This document shows positions 35,211 to 47,162 of a stretch of 64,000 nucleotides of DNA, in pieces. The stretch spans positions 3,961,590 through 4,025,589 of the forward strand of contig OY744471.1 in the NCBI GenBank assembly GCA_963556145.1, read 5' to 3'. Positions within the stretch are counted from its first letter, which is position 1. Each line of letters begins with the position of its first letter. The position numbers and the translations under genes were made by a program. The notes under the pieces are model-generated. The model did not search any database and had not been told where the DNA came from. It worked only from the letters and a program-made list of their open reading frames with translations. Source of the stretch: Hygrocybe punicea. Its lineage: Eukaryota > Basidiomycota > Agaricomycetes > Agaricales > Hygrophoraceae.

Positions 35211-35789
35211 TGTGATGGTGAGTGTCGGTAGACTCAGATGGAGGAATCAACAGTGAGGGTTGATCAGCTAGAAAGTGATCATAGGAGTCCTAGGTTTTCT
35301 ATAGAATTGTCATAATCAATCCTGCCCAGATGCAGGGGTTCTGGAACAGAGGAGAAGTGTAGAGAGAAGACAAAGATGAATATAGATGATTGAAAGAGAG
35401 GACTAAACAGGAGATCTGAAGTATGGTAATAATAATCTGTATTTTGTAGCGTAAAAGTACATCTTTTATACTACTACAAAGAATGCTGTGCTGTATACTA
35501 CAAGTGAAGGCTGTAGCTGATAGGGGTTGAATACAGAAGAGATAGGAGAGGGGTACTATGTACTAAGAGATGGGAAACGAAGATATATGATATACAGATA
35601 TATATGTACTGATTCCAGGTCATTAGGAACCTTGCATGGTTGATAGAAAGGATTCTGGAGTCAGAATCTGGAGCAGAATCAGTGGAATGAACTGGAATCC
35701 AATGGAATCAATGAAACCTGAGTGGAAATGGAGGGGAACAGAGTGGGATATGAAGAGCATACAGATCCAGAGGGCCTGGAGCCTCTACA
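35211..35789 (-). mobile_element. LTR family B, 5' LTR of the gag relic
   Basis: A 579-bp segment reads TGTAGAGGCTCC to CATCACA on the minus strand, so it has TG..CA ends. It is homologous over its full length to 58843-59442 and partly to 8646-8862 and 19658-19800. It lies directly upstream of the primer site and gag relic. No matching 3' LTR is in the window. Confidence 0.75.
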
Positions 35790-35851
35790 CCCAAGCTGTT
35801 AGCCGTGGAACTGCCATTTACACTCCACAGTGGATGGAAAGGATGTATACA

Positions 35852-36470
35852 CAGGAGAAAGATGAGGATGTTTGTGATCAAATAATACGCAAATATCCAG
35901 TCACATTTTCAAACTATTTGCATTGTTATCTTGCTTGTGAAAATATTGTAGAAAATAATGTTATCTAAATAGTATTCATACAGAAAATAGTGCATATAGA
36001 AAATGAAATTATTTAGGCCTTTATTGTTTTCATTATTGTGAACATGTATTCAGAAAAGAGAAAATGACATCAATATTTCGGACAATATCTATGGTCACTG
36101 TTATTATGAGGGCAGAATTTTAGACTATTTGGTCTCCAGATAATTGGGACCTGGCTTGTGCCTGAATTATCTCAAGACCAAATATCTTGAAGATCTGCCT
36201 GACAATAAGATCCACAGATATCTGGCCAGAAATCCTAAATGTTTGGGTCATTTTCTTTTTTCTGAATACATGTACACAATAATAAAAACAATAAAGGCCT
36301 AAATAATCATATTTTCTGTATGCACTATTTTCTGAATGAATACTGCATTTTAGATAACATTATTTTCTACAATATTTTCACAAGCAGGATAGCAATGCAA
36401 ATAGTTTTAAAATGTGACTGGATATTTGCCTATTATTTGATCACAAAACATCCTCATCTGTCTCCTGTGA
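35852..36470. repeat. Fold-back repeat 1
   Basis: Arms 35852-36095 and 36238-36470 are reverse complements at roughly 90 percent identity, beginning CAGGAGAMAGATGAGGATG. The spacer itself has a weaker inverted repeat (TATTTGGTCT/AGACCAAATA). There is no coding frame. Confidence 0.8.
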
Positions 36471-37840
36471 GAGAAAGGGGTTAGTTTCAGTTTGGTCTGG
36501 TTCCAACCCTTCTTGGCAGAACTCCGAACTGAAATTTGGGTCCAGTTTGGCACAGGGCCAAACCTGGACTGAAACAGCCTTGAATCATCTCTTCACATGG
36601 TCTTTTCACTCATTCTGGTATGCTTTACAGTTTCTGTCAACTCTACTAACCTATATAAATATTTTAGATTCACATCCTTCTTGTTGATCTGGATAAGGAC
36701 ATTCAGATACATCCTGACTGTTACCTAATTCTGCTGTGTATGATGAGAGCTGCCAGTCTTATATATTTGGGAAATTTTGGCAACTCTGGACATGGTCTTT
36801 TCACTCATCCTGGTATGGTTTGCAGTTTCTGTCAACTTCACTGTCCTATATCTTCCATTACCAGACCATGTATAAGAGTTACATATATTATTTAAATTAT
36901 TTATCTGTTCATCATTGATAATCCCATGTCATTCCATCCATAGTTTCCTGATGTGTTGGACAAGCCTTGTTGAAGTTCACAGAGGTAAGGGTCACAATTG
37001 TGAGCAAGACATAAATGTAGATACTATATAATGTCATCAGTGGTCTGGAAATCTGTATGACAGTGAAAAGGAACCTTGACATCCAGTGTGAGTGCTTGTG
37101 GCCTTGATTTAAACAGAGCACCCAGTTGTCTTGATTGTTGCCTGGATCTGCTGGATTTGATGTTTGCTGCTTCCAGTAAATATTATTATCTTGGAAATGT
37201 CAATTTTGGCTGCCAGCATTCAGGAAACAACAGGACACAGTCCTGCAATGGTTTTCAGCCTTGAGGCATCTTTGCTGATGAATAATAAGATTAACATCTC
37301 TTGATTACCAGATCACATTGATAATGCTGTGCATTGTCTCCACAGGCAAGCCAGTATGATTAGAAGTCATTCTGTTTATGAAATCCACAAGCCACCATGA
37401 ATCAACTTCCATTGTCATGATTGTAAAATTCAAAGCTGGAGACTATAACCAGATAACAAAATTTTGTGACATCACCACCAACAGGTCAGAAATAATGTTA
37501 GAATGATTTTTGCTATGACAGAAAGGGGCTCCAAGCCCTTGTTGTTAAGATAAATTTCAACAATTGCAGGAGGTGATTTTGCATGCACTATATTAGGAAC
37601 TTCTGGCCATGCCAACATATATGCAAACAGCTAAGATAGATGACATTTATACTTCATAAGCATATTGTTGGGTCAAAAGAGTGACAAAGAGTGACAAAAT
37701 CAAGTATGTTGCAATATTTCTATGGGTCTGATTAGGTCATATCACAACATTCTGGTCCCAGAGATTTCTTAACATTCTATATTACAGCTGTTTGTGCAAA
37801 GGATGGCACTTATGAACATTTTTGAATCAAGAATAATATG
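36471..37840. other. Unassigned stretch
   Basis: Short frames only. A direct repeat of about 60 bp occurs (GGTCTTTTCACTCATYCTGGTATG at about 36600 and 36790). 36480-36570 resembles the GGTTCGGTCC-type termini of the hAT-like elements in diverged form. No gene was recognised. Confidence 0.3.
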
Positions 37841-38505
37841 AACTTTGACAAATTTTTTGTGCTCAATCTTGTATCAGATGAAAAACTGCATGGATTGACA
37901 TGGTTATAGAGGGAAAGTTGTACTATTTTCTGAGGGCTATCAGCTCCTGTAATTACATTTGTACTATATTTAGTACATGATGAATGATGGATGAAATAAG
38001 AGGTGAAGTAGTATTTTTTGACACCCAATATGATGTTGTAAAATTATGGCATCAAAAGAACTCCTATGAACAAGATTGTAGGGTGAAAATTGTTCAGTTG
38101 TTCAAGGGCTAGAAGCTCATATACTGTATTTTTTGTCATTTTGGTCCTTTGAAGTCAATATTAGTATATTTGTCTGTCTTGGGCTTGAAATATCACAAGA
38201 ATCATAATTATGGGATCAAAGGACAAAAAATACAGTATATGTGCTTCTAGCCCTTGAAGAATTGAACAATTTTCATCCTACAATCTTGTTCATAGGAGTT
38301 CATTTGATGCCATAATTTGACAATATCATTTTGGGTGTTAAAAAACACTGGGTTACCTGTTACTTTATCCACAACTCATCATACTAAATATTGTCCAAAT
38401 GTCATTACTGAAGCTGATAGCCATTAGAAAATAACTTTCCCTCAATCCATGCAGTATTTCATGAGATACAAGATTCCATATTGATCAATTCAAAAAATTT
38501 CCAAG
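37841..38505. repeat. Fold-back repeat 2
   Basis: Arms of about 300 bp are inverted around 38175; paired words include GGGCTAGAAGC (38107) and GCTTCTAGCCC (38243), and the outer AAATTTTTTG/CAAAAAATTT. It ends about 165 bp from the 3' end of the ULA1 gene. There is no coding frame. Confidence 0.8.
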
Positions 38506-38669
38506 ATACCTGCACAGCTGTAAGTACCAAGTTGTGTTTTTGTACATGCTTCCCAATTTAGCTCACTTCAGAAATGCTTCAGTCATAAGGTGTCACACTA
38601 TTGTCGAAAGCTGTCTATCTTATAGTGCAACCTCTTGAAGTGTCTGTCAGCTGTCATCAGTATTCGATT

Positions 38670-40564
38670 TCACGCCATCAAAACACCAGTCCACGTGTCG
38701 ATCAGATCAATCACGCAATACCCCTGCACAGGAACATACTGCCGCGTAATCATCTTGATAGTCTCTTGTGCGACAAGCCCGCCAAGGAATGCAGCCATGT
38801 TCGGGAGGTCGGCATTCGGTGCGCGGGCACTGCGGTCACCGGATTGTCAGCTTCTCCCCATGATAGTAGAACTGAAGAACAAACATTTCTCCGATGACAT
38901 CATCCCACTCGTCCGGCATCTGTACTTCCTTCCCAAGGAGATCGTGCGCCGCGGCTGTAAGTGATCCAACAGTGGGCAGTACGTCTGCTTGTTTAGTATA
39001 CAGATCAGAAAGCGCCGACAACGCAATATGAATGGATGTTTCTTTCGGGAAAGTTGCAAGAGCTTTATCTAGTGATCCGGTCTATTTCAAGGCACGGAAC
39101 AGAAAGGAGAAAAGACGTACTCAACATGGGCTTGTCCGCGACCAATGCCCCCCACCTCGTCCCTCTCAGCATCCTCAGCCCATGTGCATTTTTAACGAAA
39201 GTGTCTACTTCATCATCCTCCACTTGCACCTCCACAAGTGCCTTGAAAGCCGCTTTCTCCTCTTCCGCTCGAGCTTTATATAATCTCTGTAGATGAATGT
39301 AGTTTTTCGTATCCGATTTCATGTCTGGCAGCGTGGCGCTCAAGGGCAGCGTGTATGGTGGCTGGAGGGTGAATCGGTGCAGCGCGGAGAGGAGATGGAA
39401 GAAAAGTGGTGAAGCAGATGTGAGCGTGGCGAGTGCAGGATCCTGGAACAGGGTAGCAATTTCCGACGGGACAGTAGTGGGAGTCCATGCACGGTAAGCC
39501 TGGGCCACAGCTTCGTCAAAGTTCTCTTCGTCTGGCTTGGTCTTCATCGATTCCACATATTGCTTGAAGAGCTCTTTTTCGATGTGTGATTGCGGGGGTC
39601 GGTCGTTGTGCTAGGTTGTAGTATTGTACATATTAAGGCGGCAATGATGGGAAACTGACAGGTGAACGCTTACCGTTTTCTTCCAATCCGTAAGGGCGCG
39701 GATGAGGATGAATACATGTGGAATATGGGAGTGTTCTGTGGGATCCATTTTTGCGAAATCAAGTGATAGGGCATGTTCGAGTAGTGCAGGGAATGGCTTG
39801 TCGATACGCAGTGACGGCGAAGTCTCAGAATGACTCTCAACGACTACGCTCCGGGTTGAATCTGCAAACAAAGTGACTGAACTAAATAGGGAACTCACTT
39901 GAATGTTCGTGAAATTGGATAAAAAACTCTGCGACAAATCCCGCTGACCGGACAACTACAAGTGGGGGATGTCCGGGGTTGAACCATAGGAACTGGGAGA
40001 GTTGGTCCAGTAACGTAGTCTCGAGATTATGGGCAATAACAAGCGTGAATGATGCCAGATACGCTGAGTTCACATCCAAGATCTCTTCCAAAGAAGACGC
40101 GTCCCCATTGCCCTCCACCCCGTCATTCAATTCGGATAGGAGCCTAACTGCCTCGTACGCTTTCGACTTTCCGATACTGTCAGGTCCGTCGAAGAAAAAG
40201 TTGTTTCCCGCGTCTTCTGGTGAAACAATCTCATTGTCAAGAATGGTAAAGTGGCCTATGCCAGGGAGGACAAGGTTCTTGAGGATGGATGTGGACGTTG
40301 CGGAGGCAGAAATCACCAGAATGCGGGCAGATTCAAGGGCGGCTTGACCCGTTGCCGCCCATAACCTGACGGCAAAGAATTAATATGAAACAATGAGAGA
40401 GAAAAGGTGCTTACCGAAGTTGGCGGTCATATCGCCGGGTCTTACTGTCCGGCGGTGATCTGTATAGGGTCTATGTACAATATTTCAGGAGCAAAAGGTC
40501 AGAAATAGACCAACTCTGTGAGCGCTGTCGTGGCCGATTCGATGTCTTGGGAGGACGATGTCAT
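38670..40564 (-). CDS. ULA1: NEDD8-activating enzyme E1 regulatory subunit
   Basis: Seven exons on the minus strand: 40564-40511, 40470-40415, 40365-39899, 39861-39674, 39610-39121, 39068-38885 and 38829-38670. Joined they give 1599 nt and a 532-residue protein, close to the roughly 530 residues usual for ULA1/APPBP1. Key segments are SKTRRYDRQLRLWAATGQAA near residues 27-46, the Rossmann-like ILKNLVLPGIGHFTI, EDAGNNFFF, RIDKPFPALLEHA, and the C-terminal NADLPNMAAFLGG with QETIKMITRQYV. As in the family there is no catalytic cysteine domain; the protein pairs with UBA3 to adenylate NEDD8 for cullin modification (family knowledge). Introns are 37-63 bp. The first has an unusual GTCTAT donor but keeps the frame, and the start ATG at 40564 was chosen because it does so. 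No lesion is seen. It is the clearest host gene in the window. Confidence 0.93.
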
Positions 40565-40787
40565 TAGGCCTCAATCAATTCGTTGAGTCGTCAGTATAGT
40601 CAAAACAATGTCACGTGTGCTCCAGTTTACATAAGGATTGGAGGACATTCATGAAATGGAAAATCCGGCTGCTGACACTCCGGCGATCAATCCGGCTAGT
40701 CCGGCGGTCGCTTTTGCTTTGAGGCGGAGCTTAAACAACACTGAGTGGTCAGCCTCGACACAACGCTAAGTCGTCCAACATTGCCGT
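40565..40787. promoter_or_regulatory. Bidirectional promoter between ULA1 and the KDZ-type gene
   Basis: Only 223 bp separate the two divergent start codons, so both genes must share this region for initiation. It contains three CCGGC repeats (TCCGGCTGC, TCCGGCTAG, TCCGGCGGT). No TATA box is evident. Confidence 0.55.
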
Positions 40788-43029
40788 ATGGCGCTGGCCG
40801 ACGTTCTGCAAGCATTGCATGAACAACCACTTCTCCACGACCTTCACCTCGAACAGCTCACCACGTTTATCCGCCTCGCTGCCCACCTCAAGCGTGATAT
40901 CCTTCTTCCCCAACCGCTTGCACAGACAACTGATAGTGCAACTGATGTCCTCCCAGAGGCGGTCGTAATCTTTCTGAGCCTGGCCATTGGGATACCCCTT
41001 CTGGCTGTGGAACCTCAGTGGGATCTACTCAAGGACGATGTGTGGGATTCACCACCAATTTGTGGTCTGGTCTCGGAGAAAGATGAGGACCTGTATCGCC
41101 TGTATGGATGGCAACTTGGGCTCAGTAAGTCACCTGAATACTCCTGCACTCACCCTCATCTCACTCACACTCTTCCTGTAGCTGCACTTACTTTATATCC
41201 ACCCAGTCAGATGTGTACGAATCTGGGATGCTCGCGAGAGATCCCTCTGAAGAAAGAACAGCAGCGCCAAGTTGTTTGCTACACCATAGGAAGGGGTGTC
41301 TGTCCTGCATGGTCGATTCACCTGTTCTGCTTTGGTAAGTTCTGCCTCACTCTGTTGATACTTTTCCACCGCTAATTTGCACTTGCAGACTGTAACACAA
41401 ACTACCACCACAACTATTCGGTTCACCAGGGCATGCGTACTTATTACGAAAATGTCCCAGACTACATACAAGTTGGGGAACACCAATTTGTGCAGAGGAA
41501 GTTAGTGGAGATGTGGGTCGGTCTGATGGTTCTTGGCTGGTAAGTTGGCTTCCATCAGTTTCTTCCCACCCTACTCACATTTCTTTTCGTAGGTTCTCTG
41601 CTACCAATGCTTCCCGACTGTACGACATGACCCTGGCTGAGAAGGCCGATCTCGAAAGTGCCGGTTGGCAATTTGGCGGCAAGCTCACAACTGATCACGT
41701 CTGGGATGGATTCCTCATTCTCTCGCTCCTTGAAGACCACCTGCAACACCACTCTCGGCTACAGGTCCCCCACACTGGGTCTCAGCACAATCGGTTCAAC
41801 GATGCAATGGATGGCCGGAACGAGCGGATCGTGCTCAACGGCCAGTTTGAGGTGCCACACTATTGTCACAAATGTCTGGGTGTGTTCAAAGTGGATGATG
41901 GCACATATCGTGAGTGAAAGTACTCTACATGAACCATGCATCACTGATAGCATCGACAGGGAAGTGTCAACCGATTGTATGTGATGGCCTCAGCATGGGC
42001 CATCCATGCTGTGCTGTGTTCCGCTGTGTTGAACCCCTTCAAAATAATCGCCATCGGTATTGCGCCACTCACTTCGCACAGCACAACATTTGTGCCATAC
42101 GTGATTGCATCCTCCCTGTTGTTGTAGGATCAAAGACCTGTACGATGCCATTGCATCGCAAGATGGAAAAGATCAATACAGAGCATGGTAAGGCGGCATT
42201 CACGCTCAAGGAACGTTACCAGCATGCCCGAGTCTCCCATCCAAATGATTCCACAGCGAGCACTGGCGCCTTGCCAGACGATCTTGAAGAGAACATTGGG
42301 TGGTTTGAGGTTGAAGGCGAAGATGTTCATATGTTTGTTGCACCCAATCAGGGCTCTGTTGGTGTAGGTGATGCTGACAGTGAGGCTGTCCTGCCCTGTG
42401 AGTCGTCCAAGTCGGCACTTGGCAACCGCAAGATCAAAGCACAATTTGGCCGTCGACGAACACACAATGAGCAGACATTGGTGAGACCTTGTGGGATTAT
42501 ATTCGCTCGTGCAACATTCTTCGGTGCCGAGGCGGTGTCCAATGTTCTGGTGAGTCTATCGATCAGTATCTAATGATTTCTTTGGTTGAAGATGGGACAG
42601 GCGTTTGTTAAGAATGCTTTTTCCATTCCAGGTGCACACAAGCCGGAGCACCTCATATACGACACAAACTGCGACGCCAAGCAGCAGGCTCGGTCAGACC
42701 CATATTTTCATGACATGGGGATGTGCGTCGATGTATTCCACTTCCTCAACAAGCACAAGGTCACGCACACGTTCTGCCAACAGAACTGCAACCCAGCCAT
42801 GTACCCGGAGCTCATGAGTGATGATGGGAACTGGTTCTTCAACACCTCGATTGCAGAACAGACCAACGTTTGGCCGGGGGGATATCATTCAATGTGCCGG
42901 GAGATGTTACCGAGGAAGTATGATTTTTTTTTGGATGAAATGATCCGCCGTCGGAGTGCACTCACAGTTGCTTCCTTGGCCGCTGCTGGCCATAACCCTC
43001 GCCATGCACCCTCTGAGGTTTCTATGTAG
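40788..43029 (+). CDS. KDZ-associated CxC5/CxC6 transposase-like protein, intact
   Basis: Six exons: 40788-41124, 41182-41334, 41389-41539, 41593-41909, 41960-42549 and 42592-43029. They join in frame to 1986 nt (661 residues), with canonical GTAAGT or GTGAGT donors. The first cysteine cluster is CTNLGCSREI with CFDCNTNYHHNY (CxC5 type). The second is CHKCLGVF through CAVFRCVEP and HNICAIRDCILP (CxC6 type). The C-terminal part has RATFFGAEAVSNVL, YDTNCDAKQQ, MCVDVFHFLNKHK and NTSIAEQTNVWPGG, as in the core of KDZ (Kyakuja-Dileera-Zisupton) transposase proteins; the D, D and E in the last three may be catalytic (inference). Such proteins are associated with DNA transposition. No terminal repeats were found around it, and it sits in a compact gene island with no stops, so it may be recently active or captured by the host. 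Confidence 0.85.
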
Positions 43030-43043
43030 TGCCATGTACTCAT

Positions 43044-44040
43044 TTACGTGAATGAAAATATTTTCGTTGACTCAGTTACAAAACAAGTGCTAGGATGTGC
43101 ATTGGGCCTCTTCTTGAGGCCCGACGTGTTGTCCTCATACTCGTGGAACCATATGTCAGACATCTGCTTAGTTATGACTGGTTTGCGGCGGACAGCAGGG
43201 GCAGGCTGGGGATTGGTCGATGACAAGACACCAAGGGCTGTGTTCTGCATGCTCGCCCATGTCGTAGGCGTTGGGGTGCTCATATTGGTCGATGACGAGG
43301 CACTTGCCCATGTTGTAGGTGTTGGGGGGCTCATCCACGACGGCTCAAAGGCAGCCCAGGGTGTGTCAGAGGAGGAAACAGAGGCAGTAGCAGTGGGCTC
43401 TAGAGGGACATTTGGGGATACAGATGTCTCCATGACTTGGCGAAGCTCTTTCTGGAATTGACGCTTGCTCTCCCCGTCTGATTCGATAGGTGCCTCCCAG
43501 GAAGAGGGCACTGACCACCACAGCTGCTCCCAGTCAGACTCTGATTTGAAGAATGGTTTTAGTTGGGGATAGGTGGAAGGGACAGTGGGCGTAGTGATAG
43601 CAGGAGGCTGCACCTGTAGCTTTGCTTGTTGTTGTGCTGAGAGACTGGATTGGTTGTGGCCAGGGCAGAGGCAGCCACCATTGGAGATGCAATCTTGTTT
43701 GCACATCTGACGGTTGCATGTCCGATGGCGGGCCTTGCGACAGTTGGGATGGATGCAGCGGTCACCAGCACCACGTGTGCTGGACAGTGCCGGTTGGCTC
43801 AGCAAGGGTGCAGTAAGGGAGGGGAGTGAGGCAGACGCAGAAAGTGGGAAGGCATAAAAGTATTTACATGAAGCGCACTTGGATGGGAAGTGAGCTAAAG
43901 CGGGACCCAAGTACAATCCAACTTACACGAAGGTAGTGGTGGCCAGAGTTGGGTGCCTGTGTCCCTGGCTTCGCAAGTTTGACTGGGAGGAATGCCTGAC
44001 ATGTTGGGCACTTGTTCTCGCCACTGATATCGTGCGGCAT
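43044..44040 (-). CDS. Cysteine-rich basidiomycete protein of unknown function
   Basis: Two exons, 44040-43927 and 43877-43044, with a 49-bp phase-0 intron (GTAAGT...CCAAG), give 315 residues. The start MPHDISGENKCPTCQAFLPV and the splice to CASCKYFYAF bring two CxxC pairs together as a likely zinc ribbon. A second cluster, CIHPNCRKARHRTCNRQMC then CISNGGCLCPGH, follows near residue 90. The rest is serine/threonine/proline-rich with repeated TPTTWAS segments. Similar architectures recur in Agaricomycete genomes near KDZ-type genes (general recollection, not searched). It ends 14 bp from the stop of the KDZ-type gene on the opposite strand, so the 3' regions overlap. A linked function is possible but unproven. 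Confidence 0.65.
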
Positions 44041-44132
44041 GCCTTAAAGGGAGGGAGGTGACGCAAGAGGGGATGGAGGGTTGGATGCGAGATGATAAGG
44101 CGATAAGGTTTATCATGCGCTACGTACTACAA

Positions 44133-44393
44133 TCATTTACAACTCCGGTGACATGCCGCCACATCTGCCGCCATAGTAATCGCCGGAGTTAGAGCCGGAT
44201 TTTCCAATCCACGAATTTTCTGAAGGATTGGCCGCACCAATCCACGTGGCAAAGCCTCACAAAACAAAGAAAAACTATAGGTACAGTCGGTTGCATAAAG
44301 ATTGAGAAACACAATCTGCAAAACTTGTTTGTCTAAGCTTGCAATAGGGTCTGGCATGACTTTTCCCTTAGTCACACTGCCACTTGATATCAT
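44133..44393 (-). CDS. Hypothetical ORF, 86 codons
   Basis: An open frame ending ALTPAITMAADVAACHRSCK. No family is recognised. The surrounding sequence has short inverted words (CTCCGG/CCGGAG), so it may be a piece of a mobile element. Confidence 0.2.
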   Translation of the reverse strand: MISSGSVTKGKVMPDPIASLDKQVLQIVFLNLYATDCTYSFSLFCEALPRGLVRPILQKIRGLENPALTPAITMAADVAACHRSCK

Positions 44394-44560
44394 TGATCAG
44401 TATTGACTTGTGCTCACTGATTGTGGCCTGGCACCGAGAAGCTGGAGAAATTGCAAACCTTGTAGGATGTAGTCAGAGTACCATATACAGAGTTATCCGA
44501 TATTATGAAGACACTGGCCAACTGGTTGTTGCCGTTTTCAGAAAGGTTGTCACATCACAC
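44394..44560 (+). pseudogene. Tc1/IS630-type helix-turn-helix fragment
   Basis: The frame reads IVAWHREAGEIANLVGCSQS and then TIYRVIRYYEDTGQ, the amino-terminal HTH typical of IS630/Tc1-like transposases. The catalytic part of such a transposase lies downstream (47.16-52.18 kb) on the same strand, separated by other insertions, so this could be its displaced start. Confidence 0.5.
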
Positions 44561-45100
44561 ATAACACACAACTTTTGTCACTCTGGCACACGAAACATCA
44601 GTGAGCTGTTTCTCATCCAATTCTCAACATTTCTGTCTAATTCTTTATGTTCTGTCATCCCCTCATCCCTCTCCAGCTGCACATCTAACTTTCAGGCCCC
44701 ATTTCTCAAGTATGGGCATGATCAAAATTTGGGTCTTGTCACCCTCTTGGAGAACATTTCTGGTGCATCACGGGGAGATACCAGGCTGGAATTTGGCCAA
44801 AGTAACCCAGGTATGTCCTTCCCAGATGCCCATGTAGTTTTTGTGCTGAATCACTTGATTTTTCACCATAGGAAAACCCAGATGTCACCCCATGCTGCCC
44901 TGATGCTGTGAGTGTATCTGCATTAACCTAGTGGAGAGATGTTGTCCAGGGACTATATGGAACCTTTCATGGTATGTCTACCCCAGGTGCATGCATCACC
45001 ATAAGCTGACTACACTCAGTACTCGGCTTTACAGGCAGCTTGGAACCTCTGTACTATACTATCCACCTCCAGCCATTTTTCTCGACATCTATCTGTTCGG
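44561..45100 (+). other. Unassigned, with intron-like sequences
   Basis: The frame 44384-44911 continues here but is not recognisable. Candidate introns are seen at GTATGTCCTT (44812) to CATAG (44871) and at GTATGTC near 44971. It may be part of the broken transposase gene. Confidence 0.25.
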
Positions 45101-45108
45101 TTAGTGCA

Positions 45109-46174
45109 TAAGGTTGACCACGGGTACGGGTTTACCCGCAGTATTTAGGTCACGGGTGCTGCGGGTATAGGTACGGTTGCCAAATTTGGCACCTGCAACC
45201 AAACCGTGACCTGCACCCGTGACACCGCGGTTTTCGAGGGGTTGGTGACAACAACAGGGCTACATGCCCTCAGGTATGTTTCTTTGATGATGATTAACAT
45301 TAAACTGACTATATTTTCTTAGATAACCATACTACCACAACAAAGGACCATGCAAACGCGAATTCAAAACCCAGCACCCATGCAAGAAGACAACGCGTCT
45401 AATCACGTCCCAGACCGCAATCCCACAATGCTGGCACCAATGCACAGCCAATCAGCACCAACACCAAATCGAAGCCACCACACCGCCACCAAGACCTTGC
45501 AATGGAGCCACGGCCACAAAACAACGACAACGATGACCACAATGAAGACAACAACAGCCATAACAACAACAGCCACAATGACAACAGCCAGGACAACCAT
45601 GGCCAGGACGATGACAACCATGACAATGGCTACGACGATGATGGCCACGACGATGCCGGCCGATTGGCCAACGGCAACGAGGTCAACAACGACAATGATG
45701 GCGTGGACAATGAGGATGACGGCAAGCACCAGGATGGCAAGCACCCAAACGCCACCGATGCAGGGACGGTAGGATGCAGCGAGGAGTGGTGCGCCCACCC
45801 TCGCTGCCAAGGTATGTTTTCTCACTATTTTTATCTTTTACTTACTACTCTGTCATAGTCACTGCAGCGGCAATACCAGGCACAAAGGACGCGGCAGCAG
45901 CCCCATGCCAGCAGCAGCAGCAGCAGCAATGGCAGCAAGGATGCCAGCGACCAAGACACCCTCAAACCACCTTGCGAATAGCAACGGCCATGTCAATTGA
46001 CAGGGTGCCGCATTCGCGAGGTTGCAAGTGGGTGTGGGACGTGACGGCGAGACCTGCGTAGAACCTGCGGGTTGTACCAGTTGTGGCAGGTACTACCCGT
46101 CACGGGTACGGTGTTCACGGGTACAGGTGCGGTATTGGTAATCCCAACCTGTACCACACCCATGGTCAACCTTA
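45109..46174. mobile_element. hAT-like non-autonomous element 2 (8-bp TSD TTAGTGCA)
   Basis: TAAGGTTGACCACGGGTACGG at the left end is matched by the inverse, GTCAACCTTA, at the right. TTAGTGCA flanks both sides (45101-45108 and 46175-46182). Inside, intron-like 45274-45322 (GTATGT, branch-like AAACTGAC, TTAG) and 45812 onward (GTATGT) bound a 489-nt block that is open in frame 2 except for one TAG at 45770; it encodes T/M/N/D-rich low-complexity sequence. A CAATTG palindrome follows at 45969-46022. There is no transposase. Confidence 0.88.
45969..46022. repeat. CAATTG palindrome motif, copy 4
   Basis: ACCTTGCGAA and TTCGCGAGGT surround ATGTCAATTGACA. It is inside hAT-like element 2. Confidence 0.75.
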
Positions 46175-46211
46175 TTAGTGCACAGCTAGTCTATTCTTTG
46201 TATATGAGACA

Positions 46212-46774
46212 TGTTACTTTTCACCCCGATCTGACCCCCGCTTCCGACCCCGCTTCTGACTCGATATCCAACAATGATGTCATAACATGGGTCCAGAACA
46301 TCATCGACGACAATTGACGATGATATCCCGATCCATATAAATATCCTCATCGTCCCATCACTGCCGATACACCACCGTCACACACGCTCATACACGCATT
46401 GAATAACACCGCACAACATAACCACCAGATCAGTTGTCTGCTGACACCAGACCCGCAACGCAGCCGTTGGCCTCCACGATGGCACCCTAAAACGTGTAGA
46501 CCACGAAGCGAACCAAGACGCCGTTCATCTCGGAGCTTATCCTCCTCGCAGCCACGCATGACGAAGAAGCCTACCCTAAAGACGTTGTAGCGTATATAAA
46601 CCCAAATGCTTGTAGTCAGTAACTTTAAGTTTAGTCTAGCTACTCTTCCCCCAACCGCTACCAGAAACCCAGACTCCTACTTCTTTACCTTGTTTTTACC
46701 CGCTTCTTATCTTAAATCATCCTCGTTTGGTTTGTTGTTGCCGGAGTCCGCTATAAGAACAGCGATCCGTAACA
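46212..46774. mobile_element. Solo LTR, family C (5-bp TSD AGACA)
   Basis: A 563-bp unit runs from TGTTACTTTTCACC to GATCCGTAACA, with 6-bp inverted ends TGTTAC/GTAACA. It is flanked by AGACA at 46207-46211 and 46775-46779. A TATA-like GCGTATATAAACCC lies near 46590. No other copy is in the window. Confidence 0.85.
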
Positions 46775-46779
46775 AGACA

Positions 46780-47162
46780 TGTATGATGTAGTTTTTACCT
46801 GAATAATGATCCCTTCACCATTGAACTTGACACAGTATCCAAAGCCTACATTGATCTTCTGAAATGACTCTGAATCACTATGCCACAAGGCAAATGAATC
46901 TCTGAAAACCTACACTGGGCAATTGTTTGGATGGCACCATGTGAAGATCTCAACAAAATTACCGCTTACACTGGCATAAGCTGACAACAAGTCCTCAGGA
47001 TTCTAGCTCAACATTGCTCAACTGGCTGAGTTTCTAAGCCATTGGTGGACCAGCAGCTGATTGGAAGGTGTCATCATTTGACCTCTGAGGAGGTTTCAGT
47101 ATGTCATCGCTTGAGATCATTGATGTATTGACCAAAATTCCCATCAGTTCCTCCAAGGTTGT
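46780..47162. other. Unassigned flank of broken transposase
   Basis: No clear frame is visible. It may correspond to diverged middle parts of the Tc1/IS630-like gene. Confidence 0.2.

Noticed and set aside
45350..45858. Aspartate/asparagine-rich protein resembling a host regulator
   Set aside because: It is wholly inside an element with clear inverted ends and an 8-bp target duplication, and similar composition recurs in sister elements.
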